NCBI RefSeq assembly: GCF_018873765.1
Contig: NC_057916.1
Coordinates: 13,660,001 to 13,724,000 of the forward strand
Length of the DNA: 64,000 nt
Source: Telopea speciosissima
Taxonomy: Eukaryota; Streptophyta; Magnoliopsida; Proteales; Proteaceae
Reading direction: 5' to 3'
The position numbers and the translations under genes are program-made. Positions 45,060 to 56,505 of this stretch are shown piece after piece. The notes below the pieces were generated by a model. It was not told the DNA's origin, did no database searches, and saw only the letters and a list, made by a program, of their open reading frames with translations. Every line of letters begins with the position of its first letter. Positions within the stretch are counted from its first letter, which is position 1.

Positions 45060-46030
45060 TCCAATGGGGGTGAAAGCCATAGTTCTGTAAAGTTTGCCTC
45101 AAAAAGCCCCACTCGAGTCTATCATACGCCTTGCTCATATCTAACTTCACTGACATCAATTTCTACTTGCCTCTTCTTTGAGATTTTATTTTATGCACAA
45201 TCTCATGACTTATCAGAATGTTGTTTTGGATGTGTCTTCCCTTCACGAACCCATTAGAGTTGAAAGCTATCAGTTTGTTGAGCAGAGGTTGGAGTCTTAG
45301 AACTATAATTTTTGAGACAATCTTATACCAGAAGTTGAAAAGACTTATAGGACGATAGTCCTCAATCGACATTGGAACATCCTTTTTGGGGATAAGAGCT
45401 ATATAGGTCTTGTTAACTTCCCTTGAAAGGTCCCAATATTAAAAAATATTTGAACCATATTTGTGATTGATGGACCTACCACACCCCATAATCTTTGGAA
45501 GAACATACCCAAAAAAACCATCTGGTCCAGGGGATTTAGACAGGGCCATCTTCATAACTGTTCTCTTGATTTCCTCCTCAGAGATGGGTTGGAGGAGGGG
45601 GAGGTGTTGTATTCTTGAGTGACCCTGTCTCTGATATGCGTGAAATAGTTATCATCATATTGGTTAACTGCAGAAAAGAACAGAGAACGAAAATGGGAGT
45701 TAATGACTGTTTCCATAGGCTCAACATCGGTAATGAAAACCCATTATCGATTTTTGCTGCCACAGGATCTCCTTTTGATTGTTAGATCTTCTAAGGGATG
45801 CAAGAATAAAGCTTTCTTGTAAGTACCAATCATTTCCTCTCTCGCCCATATCAGTCATCATTAAATTATGGGGTTCTCCCTTAAGGTAATCCTCTTTTAG
45901 GCTTACAGAGTTAGATCTACAATATAAACTCTTGGTATGAAGGTTCAAGAAGCCAAAAACTTCTCAAACCTGGAAGGTCTCGGTTTTCTTTGAAGAACTA
46001 AGTTAAAACGAGTTCGGTGATCTGAAGGTA
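45060..46030 (-). pseudogene. LINE fragment: endonuclease end and N-terminal reverse transcriptase
   Basis: From the right, minus frames give SDHRTRFNLVL and RPSRFEKF...LLEPSYQEFI (endonuclease end and linker), EEILWQQKS-like text, DMVQIFFN..G-F-G-like text, then the RT block MSIEDYRPISLFNFWYKIVS, NSNGFVKGRHIQNNILIS and MSVKLDMSKAYDRLEWGF with the first catalytic Asp. The YADD half of the RT and everything after it are missing. Several frameshifts separate the blocks. It is an L1-type plant LINE in decay. Confidence 0.75.
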
Positions 46031-46773
46031 AGGATGTCAAAATGGAATCAAAATCGAATATCGGAATCGGAGCCGACTGTTTACGATCGAACCAAATCGC
46101 ACCGTAGAAAAATGATCCGATTTTGATTTTATAGGTTTTCTTCCCGGTTCGATTTTGATTTTCACTGTAAAATTGCGGTTCTAAACCAAATAAGGAATTG
46201 AAAAAACCGAATAAAAACTGATACCTATTACTTGAATACTAACCCATGCATCAATTGGATTAATTAATAACATATAATTAATTTAATAAATACAATTATT
46301 GCATCAATATGAAACATAAAATAACTAAAATGCTATGAGTTAACTATATATTATATTTGTTCAAGTGTGAATTTAAAATTATGGATGATGTTAAAATAGA
46401 TTAACAAAATCATATTTTTTAATAGAATAAATAGTTTGTTCATCATGTGAGAGTGGAGAAGGATAAAAAAAAAAAAAATAGGAAAGGAAAAGGACGGGTG
46501 AAGATAAAAAGTTTTATTTTTATCACATAGGCATATGAAATATAGTGACTGAGGGAAATTGAGAGAATGAGGAAACACAGGAATATAAAAAACCTTGAAA
46601 ACCAATGTTGTTTTCGTTACTGTTTCGATTTTGATTTTGACTGATTCCTATCAGGTTCGGTTTTGATTTCCACCTTATCAGGGAGGTAGAAAGCCCATCT
46701 AACACCATTAAGGATCAGCCTCATTTCCCACAAAATGTTACGAGGAATAACAGGAAAAAGAGGTACTAAATAA
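46031..46773. other. Intergenic, low-complexity repeat text
   Basis: GGAATCGGAGCCG / TTCGGTTTTGATTT words at 46040-46220 and 46610-46680 form a degenerate dispersed repeat; the middle is AT-rich. No gene. Confidence 0.4.
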
Positions 46774-46847
46774 TGGCGTCGCCCGGACTTGAACCGGAGA
46801 CCTTCAGTGTGTTAGACTGACGTGATAACCAACTACACCACGACACC
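46774..46847 (-). tRNA. tRNA-Val (anticodon AAC)
   Basis: The minus strand gives a 74-nt cloverleaf. Acceptor GGTGTCG/CGACGCC (one G-T pair) with discriminator A, D arm GGTGTAGTTGGTTATCAC, anticodon arm with loop CTAACAC centred on AAC, and T arm CTCCGGTTCAAGTCCGGG. A- and B-box promoters are in place. It is close to the standard plant tRNA-Val(AAC), with T instead of the usual C at acceptor position 3 region, and lies head-to-head with the ALY gene, 233 bp from its start codon. Confidence 0.93.
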
Positions 46848-47080
46848 ACATATTAAGAATAATTTATTTTTTAAATAAAATCTAGTTATAAAATAATCAA
46901 TATAAACTCGGGAGTTCTTTCACCCCAAATGGTTTTCTTTCTTTCTGCCCCTCTTTCTGCAAAACCCTAATACTCTCCTTTCCGAAAACCCTTATTCCTT
47001 CGGATCCCGATCTGCTTCTATAATCCTCTAGTTTTTATCATATCATTGGATCTGTAGCTTGTAATTTATAATTATCGAAA

Positions 47081-50000
47081 ATGTCCAGTGCGTTGGACAT
47101 GTCTCTCGACGACCTGATCAAGAACAACAAGAAATCAGGAGGGGGAAATTTTAGAGGCAGAGGTAGAGGTTCAGGTCCTGGCCCAGCTCGGCGATTTCCC
47201 AGTTGTGGCGCGAATCGAACGACGCCCTATTCGATGGGAAAGGTGATTTAGGGTTTCTTACTTCGATCTGTAGTTCGAATCCGTTATCGTATATCTTTGG
47301 GTTATATACGTTTCTTATTGGGTTTTTGCTTAATGAATGCTTTTGGTTCTTATACGCAGCCGGCTCAAGCACCGGATTCCTCGTGGCAGCACGATATGTT
47401 TGCTGATCCGATGGCAACGAACCCGGCACAGGCAGGTCGAGCTTCTGCAATAGAGACCGGGACCAAGCTCTATATTTCTAACTTAGACTATGGCGTCTCG
47501 AACGAGGATATCAAAGTAAGATCATCTTCTTTACTCCATGCTTGGTCCATTGGTTTCAGTTGTAAGAGGCCCCGTCTTTTGTTTCCTCCATGATCTGGCA
47601 CAAAACTTTGTCGCGCATCCCCATTTTATAAATTTCATTGGTGCTTATATGTATGTGTAGCTTCTTCTTCTTCCTTTGTTTTCTTTGACGAGGGGAGAGA
47701 AAAGGAAATTTTTTTTGTAGATCCTATGAAATTTGAAGAAGAAAGGTGTGTTGTCAATGGTAGTGGTCAGAAGTTTATAGTCATTCTTTTAGGGTTTTAC
47801 TGTGGGATGAGGTGGATTCAGTTTGAAAGAAATCTGGTATTCTGTGGTGACTTACAGTACTCACGGGAGAAAATTGGGGGTTGCGAAGTTATCACGATGA
47901 TGGTGGCTCTCTATGATTATGTGTGGTGAAGTGAGCCAGTTGGAGCCCAGCAACTTGCTGCATAAAATACCCTATATACATGTTTCATCATCATTCCCTC
48001 CCCTTGTGAGCTCATCTTCCAGTTAATTGTCACTACTCAGTTCTACATAGGAATGAAGTAGTCTTTGTTGGGAATTGGGATCAGGGTACGTTTGTTTTGC
48101 CTTTCTTCCAAAGGATTACATTTTTCGAAGTTGTGAAGGTTTTGGAATCTATAAATGGGCAATGAGTATCTTATTGATGGGAAATTTCACTAATTGTTCG
48201 TTTGTTTGCAAAATTAGCCCTGTTGAACTCTGATGCTTTAGAGGTGCAGTTCAGGTATTCTAAGAAAAGGAAGATTTTTGGATATCCAGTTGAGTTGGAA
48301 GTTGCTTATTTTGTAGTTAATAGAAAGGAATATCAACTGCTGTTGCTTTCATATAGTTGGTGGAGTACCTGATGATCTAATTTACTTCCTTGGAAAGATT
48401 TTGTGCTTTGAGTGGTTGTATAAGGCAATAATTAGCTTTGTTGTGAGGCTTTTTGTACTAGATTGTGGGATTTCTTGATGTCTTTCCACTCTAAAAGAGT
48501 GAGAGCTCAAGCTATGATTAAAGAACAATCTATGGTCTTCACAGAACTGAGGCGGGTGGAATGTTAAGTGTCATCTTCCCCTAGGCCACAGGATTGTTAG
48601 TGAGTTCTTAAGGTGAGATTGACGGTGGTTATGATTTGTTGTTAATCTCAGTCTACTTTAGAATTTCTGTTCAGGTACAGAAGAAATCAAGAAACCCTAG
48701 ATAAGTGAGGAGTTTAGTCATCTGAATTTCATTGGTAGTATGGTATAATTTGGATTCTAATTCCACTTGATATGGGTAGTGCATGGAGTATTGATGTTAT
48801 TTGTTCATTTATTTCACTTCCAATTTGTGAGATTGTAGTGGGGAATGGGGATTATCCAAAATCAGAATTGTGGAGGATGCTTTTAATCAAAATGTTTTAG
48901 GATATTGATTTGGCAAAATTGGAATTGAATTGGGCAGTAGTCAAGATCGATGCTCACAACAGTCATTTTCAATATTTTGGTTCAAACTGGAATAGGGAGA
49001 TGTATCAAACTGGATATTGTGTATAGAAGTAGAACTGGGTCCAGTTTATACAGATAAATGGACTCTAATTTAGGCAAAGTAGAAATAGAAATATAGTATT
49101 ATTGAGATAGATCATAGATGACTACAACATTCATTTTTTTTCTTAGTTCAACTATTAACTAGGAGAGGGATCTAAGTGGATATTTTTGTAATGAGTGTGC
49201 AAAGGTCTTCTAAAGTGTTTTGTAGTAGACAAATATCAATAAACTTGAAATCTAACTTTTCTATTGAACAGTTATAAAGAGAACATGCGCAGAATATGAG
49301 ATTACTAAGATGATGCATCTCAGCATTATGAATGATAAAGTTATATGGATACATGAATGGGAACTATAAATCCAATAGGTGATGTGATGATGTAAACTCA
49401 TTGAAGATGTTTTACAATGTGCAGAGGAAGTGAATGGATACACCTGGGTGAGGGGTCTTTGTTGTAATTTGAGGGTGTTAAAAGCATATAGCAGAAGGCT
49501 TGAAAATGAGATGGGTTTAAATAATGAGAAGGGACATGAGTCCATATGATTTACAGAAACTATGGCTTTTAATAATGTGGAAGTTCGGAGCATAATTCGT
49601 GTGGCTGACCTGAGGTAATTTGTGACTGACAATATGCCTTGAGGAGTTCACTTTTGTGCTTTTGCACTTTGACCATATACATTCCAAATGTAGAGGGTTG
49701 TTATGTGGTATCAATTTTGTTCTAGAATGTGGAGATGCTTCTAAATTCTCTGGTTTGTATTGTCTGCCTGCTTGGTTATCTGTGAAACTCTCAGCATAAA
49801 TATATTTTTTATTGATTTAGAACTATGTTGTTTTTCTGTCAAATATAGTGTAGTCATTGCTTGTTGTTACTTAGTGTTATGCTTTGTATCGACACTAATA
49901 TCTCCTAGAATGAACTATAATCCATATTCCGGTGATTGGCTTCTAATATATATGTAGCTTTGTGCAGGAACTCTTTTCAGAGGTTGGTGACCTGAAGAGG

Positions 50001-51831
50001 TATTCAGTCCATTATGACAGGAGTGGGAGATCTAAGGTATATTATAATAAGTCTTGTATTATATGGCCCTGAGGAATTCCTTAAATCATGCAATATTGAA
50101 GAAAGATTCTCTCTCTTAGGGAACGGCAGAAGTAGTTTTTTCACGACGGGGGGATGCTTTAGCTGCTGTGAAGAGATACAATAATGTTCAGCTTGATGGC
50201 AAGCCAATGAAGATAGAGGTTGTGGGAACAAATGTTGTCACTCCTGCTGCTGTGCCTCCAGTTCCCAATGGTGTGTTCGGAAATTCTAGTGCTGTGCCAA
50301 GGAGGTATGTCTTTTTCACATTTCAGTGCTGCCATAGCAGAATCAATACATTGAACCTTAGGTTGATGAGTCTGTAATTCTAGAGAGGGTTGTAGAATTT
50401 CGTGTGATGTTCAGTTCTATCATATTTTTTCTAGAACGCTAATGATCAAAATTTGGGCAGATATAGCTGTTTAGTTCTCCAGTTTTTAGAATGACAAATG
50501 TTCTACTAATTGTACCATAGTGACACTATCTTGTCAGTTGGTTGGTGACAAGTTCAATTTCAGTAATGGCCACAAAAAAAATTTCTGGGAGAGCCAATGG
50601 TGGTTGTTCTTCCTTTCTTTACAAGTATTCTGTTGAATTTTTTTTCCTTTCAGAATTTGGGGGCGGGGGTTATTCTTCCTCCTTTTCTTTACGAGTATTC
50701 AGCTGGATTTTCAGATAGTATAAATCCTGTTTTCATGCACTGAAAAAGAAGAAAAAAGTTTCCTTTGAAAAACTTCCCTCTCAGACAAAAAACTCGGGAA
50801 CAATATTTATGAATGCATTGGATCCTGTTGCCAGTTGAACATTGGGTATTTGCACATTCAAAAGTTCCTTGAACCTTTGTCCCTTCCTTGGTCAGATAAT
50901 GGGCTACGTTTTAAATGGGAGTTTTTGCACTGAGAAGGCTGTAATTTACTAGATTACATTATGATTAAAATAAAATGTTGGCATAGAATAGAGTCATCCT
51001 TTCTTGTCTTAGAAACGAGGTAAACAATCCATTTGTTCTTGGGGCCTGACCTCTGAAAAAAAGGCTAAAAGAATCTGAAAGTCATGTCATTTCTGAGCCG
51101 AAATCAGCTAAAAAGTGATGATATGTACTTATAGTGAAGATGGTTATTATTGTTGTTATTAAGGGTATTATTGTTGTTATTAAGGGTATATCTTGTCTAA
51201 AATAAAGTGGAGTTGATACTTAGGATAAAACAAGTGGTTTACTTGAATGGAGAACCTGCGTTAGAATAAGAGTTTGCTATATGGGCTCGATCTTAAGTCA
51301 GGGAAAGGAAAGTATTTGATAGTGTTTTGCTAGTTATAATCCCTGACCATCCGCCACAGGTTTGTCAACAGTGTCCATAGTGCTTTTGCCTTTCTCGTGA
51401 TAGGCCCATAACCAGGTCATGAAACTTAGTCATTTTGATCAGCATGGCTGCGGGTTTATGTGTTTGAACTGACTACTACCAAAGTCGTGGCTACGAGTTA
51501 AAGGTTTCTTACATATTGCTGCTTTCAAGATTGGTTGCACTGATATGAATTTTAATGCCGTTGTAATTCTATCCCTTTAGAAAATCTCAAGTTATTTCAT
51601 CCTGCATTTTATGTGATTGGACTCATTGTTCTGATAATTGTTTTTTGGTTATGAATCTGCTTCAGTGGGCAAGGAAGGGGTGGTGCGATGGGACGGCTGC
51701 GTGGTGGTGGTGGTGGTGGCCGTGGATTTGGGAGGGGCCGTGGACGGGGAAGAAGTCGTGAACAAGTATCTGCAGATGATCTTGATGCTGATTTGGAGAA
51801 GTATCACTCGGAATCAATGCAGATAAACTGA
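47081..51831 (+). CDS. ALY: THO complex subunit 4 / ALY mRNA-export adaptor; join(47081..47242, 47360..47515, 49968..50036, 50120..50304, 51666..51831), 245 aa
   Basis: Five exons with GT-AG borders and consistent phase (738 nt in all) give a complete ALY/REF protein. The N-terminus MSSALDMSLDDLIKNNKK is the UAP56-binding motif. An RGG-rich stretch follows (FRGRGRGSGPGP). The RRM spans about residues 88-165, with RNP2 LYISNL and RNP1 KGTAEVVF. A second RGG block, GRLRGGGGGGRGFGRGRGRG, is in the last exon, and the C-terminus DDLDADLEKYHSESM is the second UAP56-binding motif. ALY proteins load on spliced mRNA through the TREX complex and hand it to the nuclear export receptor. Intron 2 is long (47516-49967) and intron 4 is 1.36 kb; introns in Arabidopsis relatives lie at similar places as far as I recall. 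No lesion is seen. Confidence 0.95.
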
Positions 51832-52980
51832 GATCCTCCACGCATTCAGTTCAGAGGTCTTTCACAATGAAATTTTCATGGAGTGATTATGCATTATCCC
51901 CCAGTATTTTGTGTATTTTATGGAATATGCTACTATTCTGAGGAGTGAAAAATACAGAAGGAACTAACTGTTAAAAAAGTGTGGTTTATGGAGCTTGGGC
52001 TCTTAGTTTTTGTTGCCCGTTTTATTTGACATAGTACCTGGGTTAATGGACGGCTGCCGACACTGCTGTGCACTCCCCTTTTATTTTGTTATCATTTCTT
52101 TAGTTGTTTCACCTCATCCAGAGACGTGGGTTGGGGGGAGGGTGTGTGTGGATACTGACATCCTCTTGAGTGATCCAAGTAAAGGAGGTTTGCTGCAGAG
52201 GCTTAACCATGACTGCAGCTTCACTACTTATCAGTTCAAAGACTGGGAGTTTTTGCATAGCTGAGCAGTTGAGATATCAATATAAGGTAGGTTCTATTGT
52301 CTTCCCATTCTTATTTATCTGAAACCATTGTTTAATCGTTTCTAACTCGGTTTTGGTTTTATTTCTTTTTGGTGATTGTAAATGATGTGTTTGGTTTACA
52401 GTAGTTGGTGTAGCAGATTCCTACTAATCATTTTTCTTAGTTAATCCTCCGACTGCTAGCTAATTAGATTGATTGTGGTGGTTTTCCTAGCTAGATCTGC
52501 ATCATCTTCTGTGGACTTTGAACACTTGAACACGCTTTTTTGAAAGACTCTTCACATTGTTGGGTATAGAAACTAGTACATTATTAAGTTGCTTTAATAT
52601 TTGATGGAGAATGGTTATTATGCATGTGATTCTGGGGTGTGGTGGTGATGAAATATTTGATGTCAACAGAAGTTGCTTTGGGTGTTAGTTAAATAAGCAC
52701 TTCTCTTATAAACTCTCTGCTGGGCATCAGAAGCTGGACACATGATACTCGAAGTGATTCCAAGGTAGATATTTGAATTTGTTTTTTTAACTTTGTGGTA
52801 CATTGCAGCCTGGAAATTAGTAGCTGCGGCTGCTGCAGCTGGGATGAACCCTGATGTCTTATTGGGGAGGTCAATGTGAACAGATTCTTGGGCAAATTTC
52901 ACTGCAATTGATTCGGAGATTCTTCTTGCACTGATGCTGAGAGAAAGAGGGAGGAGGGAGGGGGGAGGGGAGTTATTCTG
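51832..52980. other. 3' UTR and flank of the ALY gene
   Basis: T-rich text typical of a plant 3' UTR to about 52300; poly(A) site not assigned. Nothing else recognised. Confidence 0.45.
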
Positions 52981-53220
52981 GGCCTGCTTTCTTGTTGCCG
53001 GAATGTCCGGCAGCAATTGTCAAAATCCCTTTTGGGGATGGGGGATGGGTTTGAGATACTCCCATAACACGGATAAGTGAACACGGCATCGTGAGGAGTT
53101 TTTGGACCTGCTTTCTTGTGGCTGGCCTCTCTGGAAGCCATTGTCAAAATTCCTTCTGGGTCTGGGTTTGAGATACTCCCATAACATGGACACGTGCTGA
53201 ACACTGCATCATGGAGCGAT
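52981..53220. repeat. Two diverged tandem copies, period about 123 bp
   Basis: GGCCTGCTTTCTTGTTGCCG at 52981 and GGACCTGCTTTCTTGTGGC at 53104 begin units that share TTGTCAAAAT-CCTT-TGGG, GGGTTTGAGATACTCCCATA and GAACAC-GCATC. The resulting minus frame of 111 codons repeats the same peptide twice but belongs to no family I know. Confidence 0.75.
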
Positions 53221-53718
53221 CGCCACAAGCACATTTAATGTCAGCTTCATGATTGATTGTTCGGTAAACTGTTTCTAAGACACGATTATATGTCCTCTAT
53301 ATGCCATCCATGGCACTGCTTCGCTGATCACGTTGGAGAAAAAAAAGCTTGAACAACAGTGAGGAATGCGTGATACAGGCAAGGTGGTCATCAGTCCTTC
53401 CTGCTTTTGCATCATCTCCTGGTAGCTGCTCGTCATGGATAGAGAAAGGGGCAAACTAATGTCATTTTAGGGTTAATCTCTTTCTTTTAGTTAATATAAA
53501 TAAAATCACTATGCTTTACATGTCTGCCACCTGAACAGACTTCCTCATGCGGTGTTCGGCAAGGTTTTCATGGTCACATGAGGCAGGCCAGTCGTGCACG
53601 TAACATTCAGCTTTGTACATTATTCTGCATGTTATAATAATAATGACATGTATAAATGAGGGGTAATTGTAATTAATATATCTAAAATTGTCAAATAATT
53701 TGTAATTTTTTTTTTTTG
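53221..53718. other. Intergenic, nothing recognised
   Basis: No supported feature; a poly-T run ends it at 53707-53717. Confidence 0.4.
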
Positions 53719-55215
53719 GTGAGAAAATTAAATTTCACACGTATAAGTTTATCGGATATCACATGCACCCCAAAAAGTGTCAAAATATCATAGACAACCC
53801 TTATAGTAAGATTTTATTTCGACTTGGTCTGTGTAGTTAAGTCACTGTTAACTCTTTTTTAATGGTGAAAGTAGCCTTACCACAGGGTGAAGTTTCCATA
53901 ATACCCTGAAAGTTAAAATCTCAAATACAAATCATTTTCTTCATCGTCTTTGTTGGTCAGAAGGTGGAAGAAGCAAGAACAGGGAAGGGGACTGCTCTGT
54001 AAGGTTCCATTTTTGTTTCGATTTCCATGCTCTGAAGGTAAAAGAACTAACAACAGCAAGGCTAGTTTGTTCTCCCCTCTTCAATTTGTTCTATTTGTTT
54101 CATCTACATCAAAAAATTTCCAATCGCTAGGGTTTTGAATAGGTATGAAACCTATCGATCTTTGGAGGGGAAGAATTGATGAAGATGACAAACTTGAAGA
54201 ATTCATCAGAAGCTGTTGTGTTCTTGAAGACTGTTAAAGAGGGAGATGAGGAAAACTTCTCCTTCTCTGCTTGCTTAGCCATGGCTTTTGGCCTTGCTAC
54301 TAACATGGTTGCCACTTCTCTCGACTCTAGGATTTTTGTCAGAGAACTTCAAGGAAGCCCTTTCAATCATTGTTCAGTTAGTGAGAAGAGGCTGCAATGT
54401 AATCCATGGGGTTGATGCGACGACAATGGCTGACCGTTATTCTCTTCTAAGGGATGAGATTCGATAGGATAGTTTCCAATTTCCAATTTCCCTCACACAA
54501 GCTTTGACAATAGCCTATCTCGATCAGAACATATTAAGCGAAACCAAATGCTGTTAGTGTATTATTTTGCAAATGCATAGAAAATGCTATCTTATGCTGG
54601 AGAAGTTCATGTAGTTCATAAGCGCAAATGGGGTTTTTCAAGAATGCGAGATTGAGAAGTTCGCTTTACAATCGGGTCTTCATTTGATAGATCAGTCAGA
54701 CTTCAACTTGAACGATTACCCAGATTACAGAAACAAGTATGAGTTTTGGGGAGACAGAGACTTCAATTGGATCCGTAGCAAGACTCACAAATTTGGTCTC
54801 CAAAGACAAAACTGGTGATTCTTTTAGTTTCGGATACAAACCTGTATTGTATGGATGAAGGTTCTGTAATTTGCAGGTTGATCATGTTTTGGTCCTGTAT
54901 ATAAAGTAAGAATAGATGATGATGAGTTGCCGTAGATGATGGTCGCCGGAGATAGAGTTGCCGCGGTTAAAATAGTCACTGGAGCTGGAGTTGGCGCAGG
55001 TGATGGTCGTCCAAGAATGGTTTTGCAACAGTTCTCCAAAGGTATAACAAGGAAGAAAATGGAGTGAAAAGTTATTATTTAAATAACTAATAGGATTAAA
55101 ATGAACATTTCAACTTTGAGTACCAATTGTGCTCAACGTCAAGGGGCAGGTTAATTTTTGGGGTGCCTGTGATAACTGATAAACTTATAGTTGGGTCTCC
55201 ATGAAATTTTCCCAC
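53719..55215. mobile_element. TIR element with gene-like cargo (Pack-MULE candidate)
   Basis: The left end GTGAGAAAATT...TATAAGTTTATCGGATATCA-CATGCACCCCAAAAA (53719-53776) is repeated inverted at the right end, ending TTTTCCCAC at 55215, with small indels. The terminal words resemble those of the Mutator-like element at 7206 (GGGTAAATTACATGACACCC). The TSD could not be read because both flanks are homopolymers. The interior is GC-richer and coding-like. On the plus strand it has an ATG at 54176 with NLKNSSEAVVFLKTVKEGDE, then frames QALSIIVQLVRRGCNVIHGV (54370) and FALQSGLHLIDQSDFNLNDY with EFWGDRDFNWIRSKTH (54660-54800), separated by shifts. I do not recognise the protein. Confidence 0.5.
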
Positions 55216-56505
55216 GCAAAAAAAATATGCTTAACGACACCTGTTGGTAAATAACATAGTGACTTTTCAAAATAACCCTTTTATATCCTTATATTAAAGA
55301 ATTTTTTGTTCCCAGGGTTTTTTTTTGGGTAATCAGCTCCCATGCTGCAACAGTCGAACAAGAACTAAACTTGTTGCTCTTCTTTCTTTCCTAGTGGACA
55401 AGAAACACACCAACAACTTGCGTGTGATTCATATTAAATAACTTTTGAAAATAAGCCAAGACAATTAAAAGAAGATGCCAAGTTTTAAATACACCTATAA
55501 TTATTCAGAGATTCTCATAAATAATGTAAATTTTATCCACCAGTCTGGCAAATGTGTGTCCTGAAAATCTTGCTTTGGGTTGGTTAGTCACATTGTTGGT
55601 ACTTCTCTCTTAACTCATTTAAGGTCACACCGGTAAAACAGATTAATGATCAAGTATAATTTCCTGTGTTCTTGTCGCTTGAAAGAGAGAACGTTGTAGC
55701 AGGTAGGATTCAACCATCAACTGCATCCTGTGAATGGCCAACCATGAGAGAGTGCCAAAATAAGGCAGGCAGAGTGGAGCTGTTCTTCCTGAGCCTTCGC
55801 ACGTGAAGGAGGAAGGGAAGAAGCAAGGATAAGTCCTTTATTTTCAACCAACAAAAAAGGACTCTTCTTTGTTTCAAAAGAACATTAGGTAGATACCTTT
55901 CTCTGCCAGGTCAAGAGAATTCTCTGTTCTCGTCCCTCACCTCCCCCCCCCCCCCCCTTCCTCTCTTAAAAGAAATCTAATAAAAATGTAAATCTGTCCC
56001 CCCCATCCCCCACTATTAAGGTTTTGATCCAGTCTACTATAAGTGGATTGAAGGTTGAGGTTCATCCTATGCTTTATAAGTACCGGAGAGGAGCAAGACC
56101 CAATGGACACCAGAAGCTCATGAAATAGGAGACCAGATAAAATAAACAAACAAGAAGAATGCCCACCAGAAAAAAACCCAAGTAGGAAATGATAAAAAGA
56201 AAATAATATTCTGCTACAAATGGAAAATACTATCGATCTAAACTGTAAGATTGAATTCCTCCCCACTCCCCTTCTGATGTAGATGCCCCTCGCAAGCCTG
56301 TACTAGTTGGTAGCACCTGCCATGTCTCTTCACAAAATTGCTACCCATAAAATTGCTTTCAAGGATTACAAATCAACCCCCAACCCCCAACCCCCGCCCC
56401 CACCCCAAAAAAAAAAAAAAGATAAAAAAGAAAAAAGAAGCATTACATAAATAAAATTACAGGCACATAATCTACAGAGAGGTTTAAACCCATTTCAACT
56501 TCTAA
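55216..56505. other. 3' flank of the following minus-strand gene
   Basis: Probably includes the 3' UTR of the gene ending at 56506. A poly-C tract lies at 55946-55957 and a CCCCAACCCCC tract at 56380-56405. No frame recognised. Confidence 0.4.

Noticed and set aside
44845-45090. 81-codon plus ORF with repeated FNTK peptide
   Set aside because: The repetition comes from a short tandem duplication at the edge of a LINE fragment; no family.
52899-53234. 111-codon minus ORF with duplicated peptide
   Set aside because: The duplication is a DNA tandem repeat and the frame is not conserved in any family known to me.
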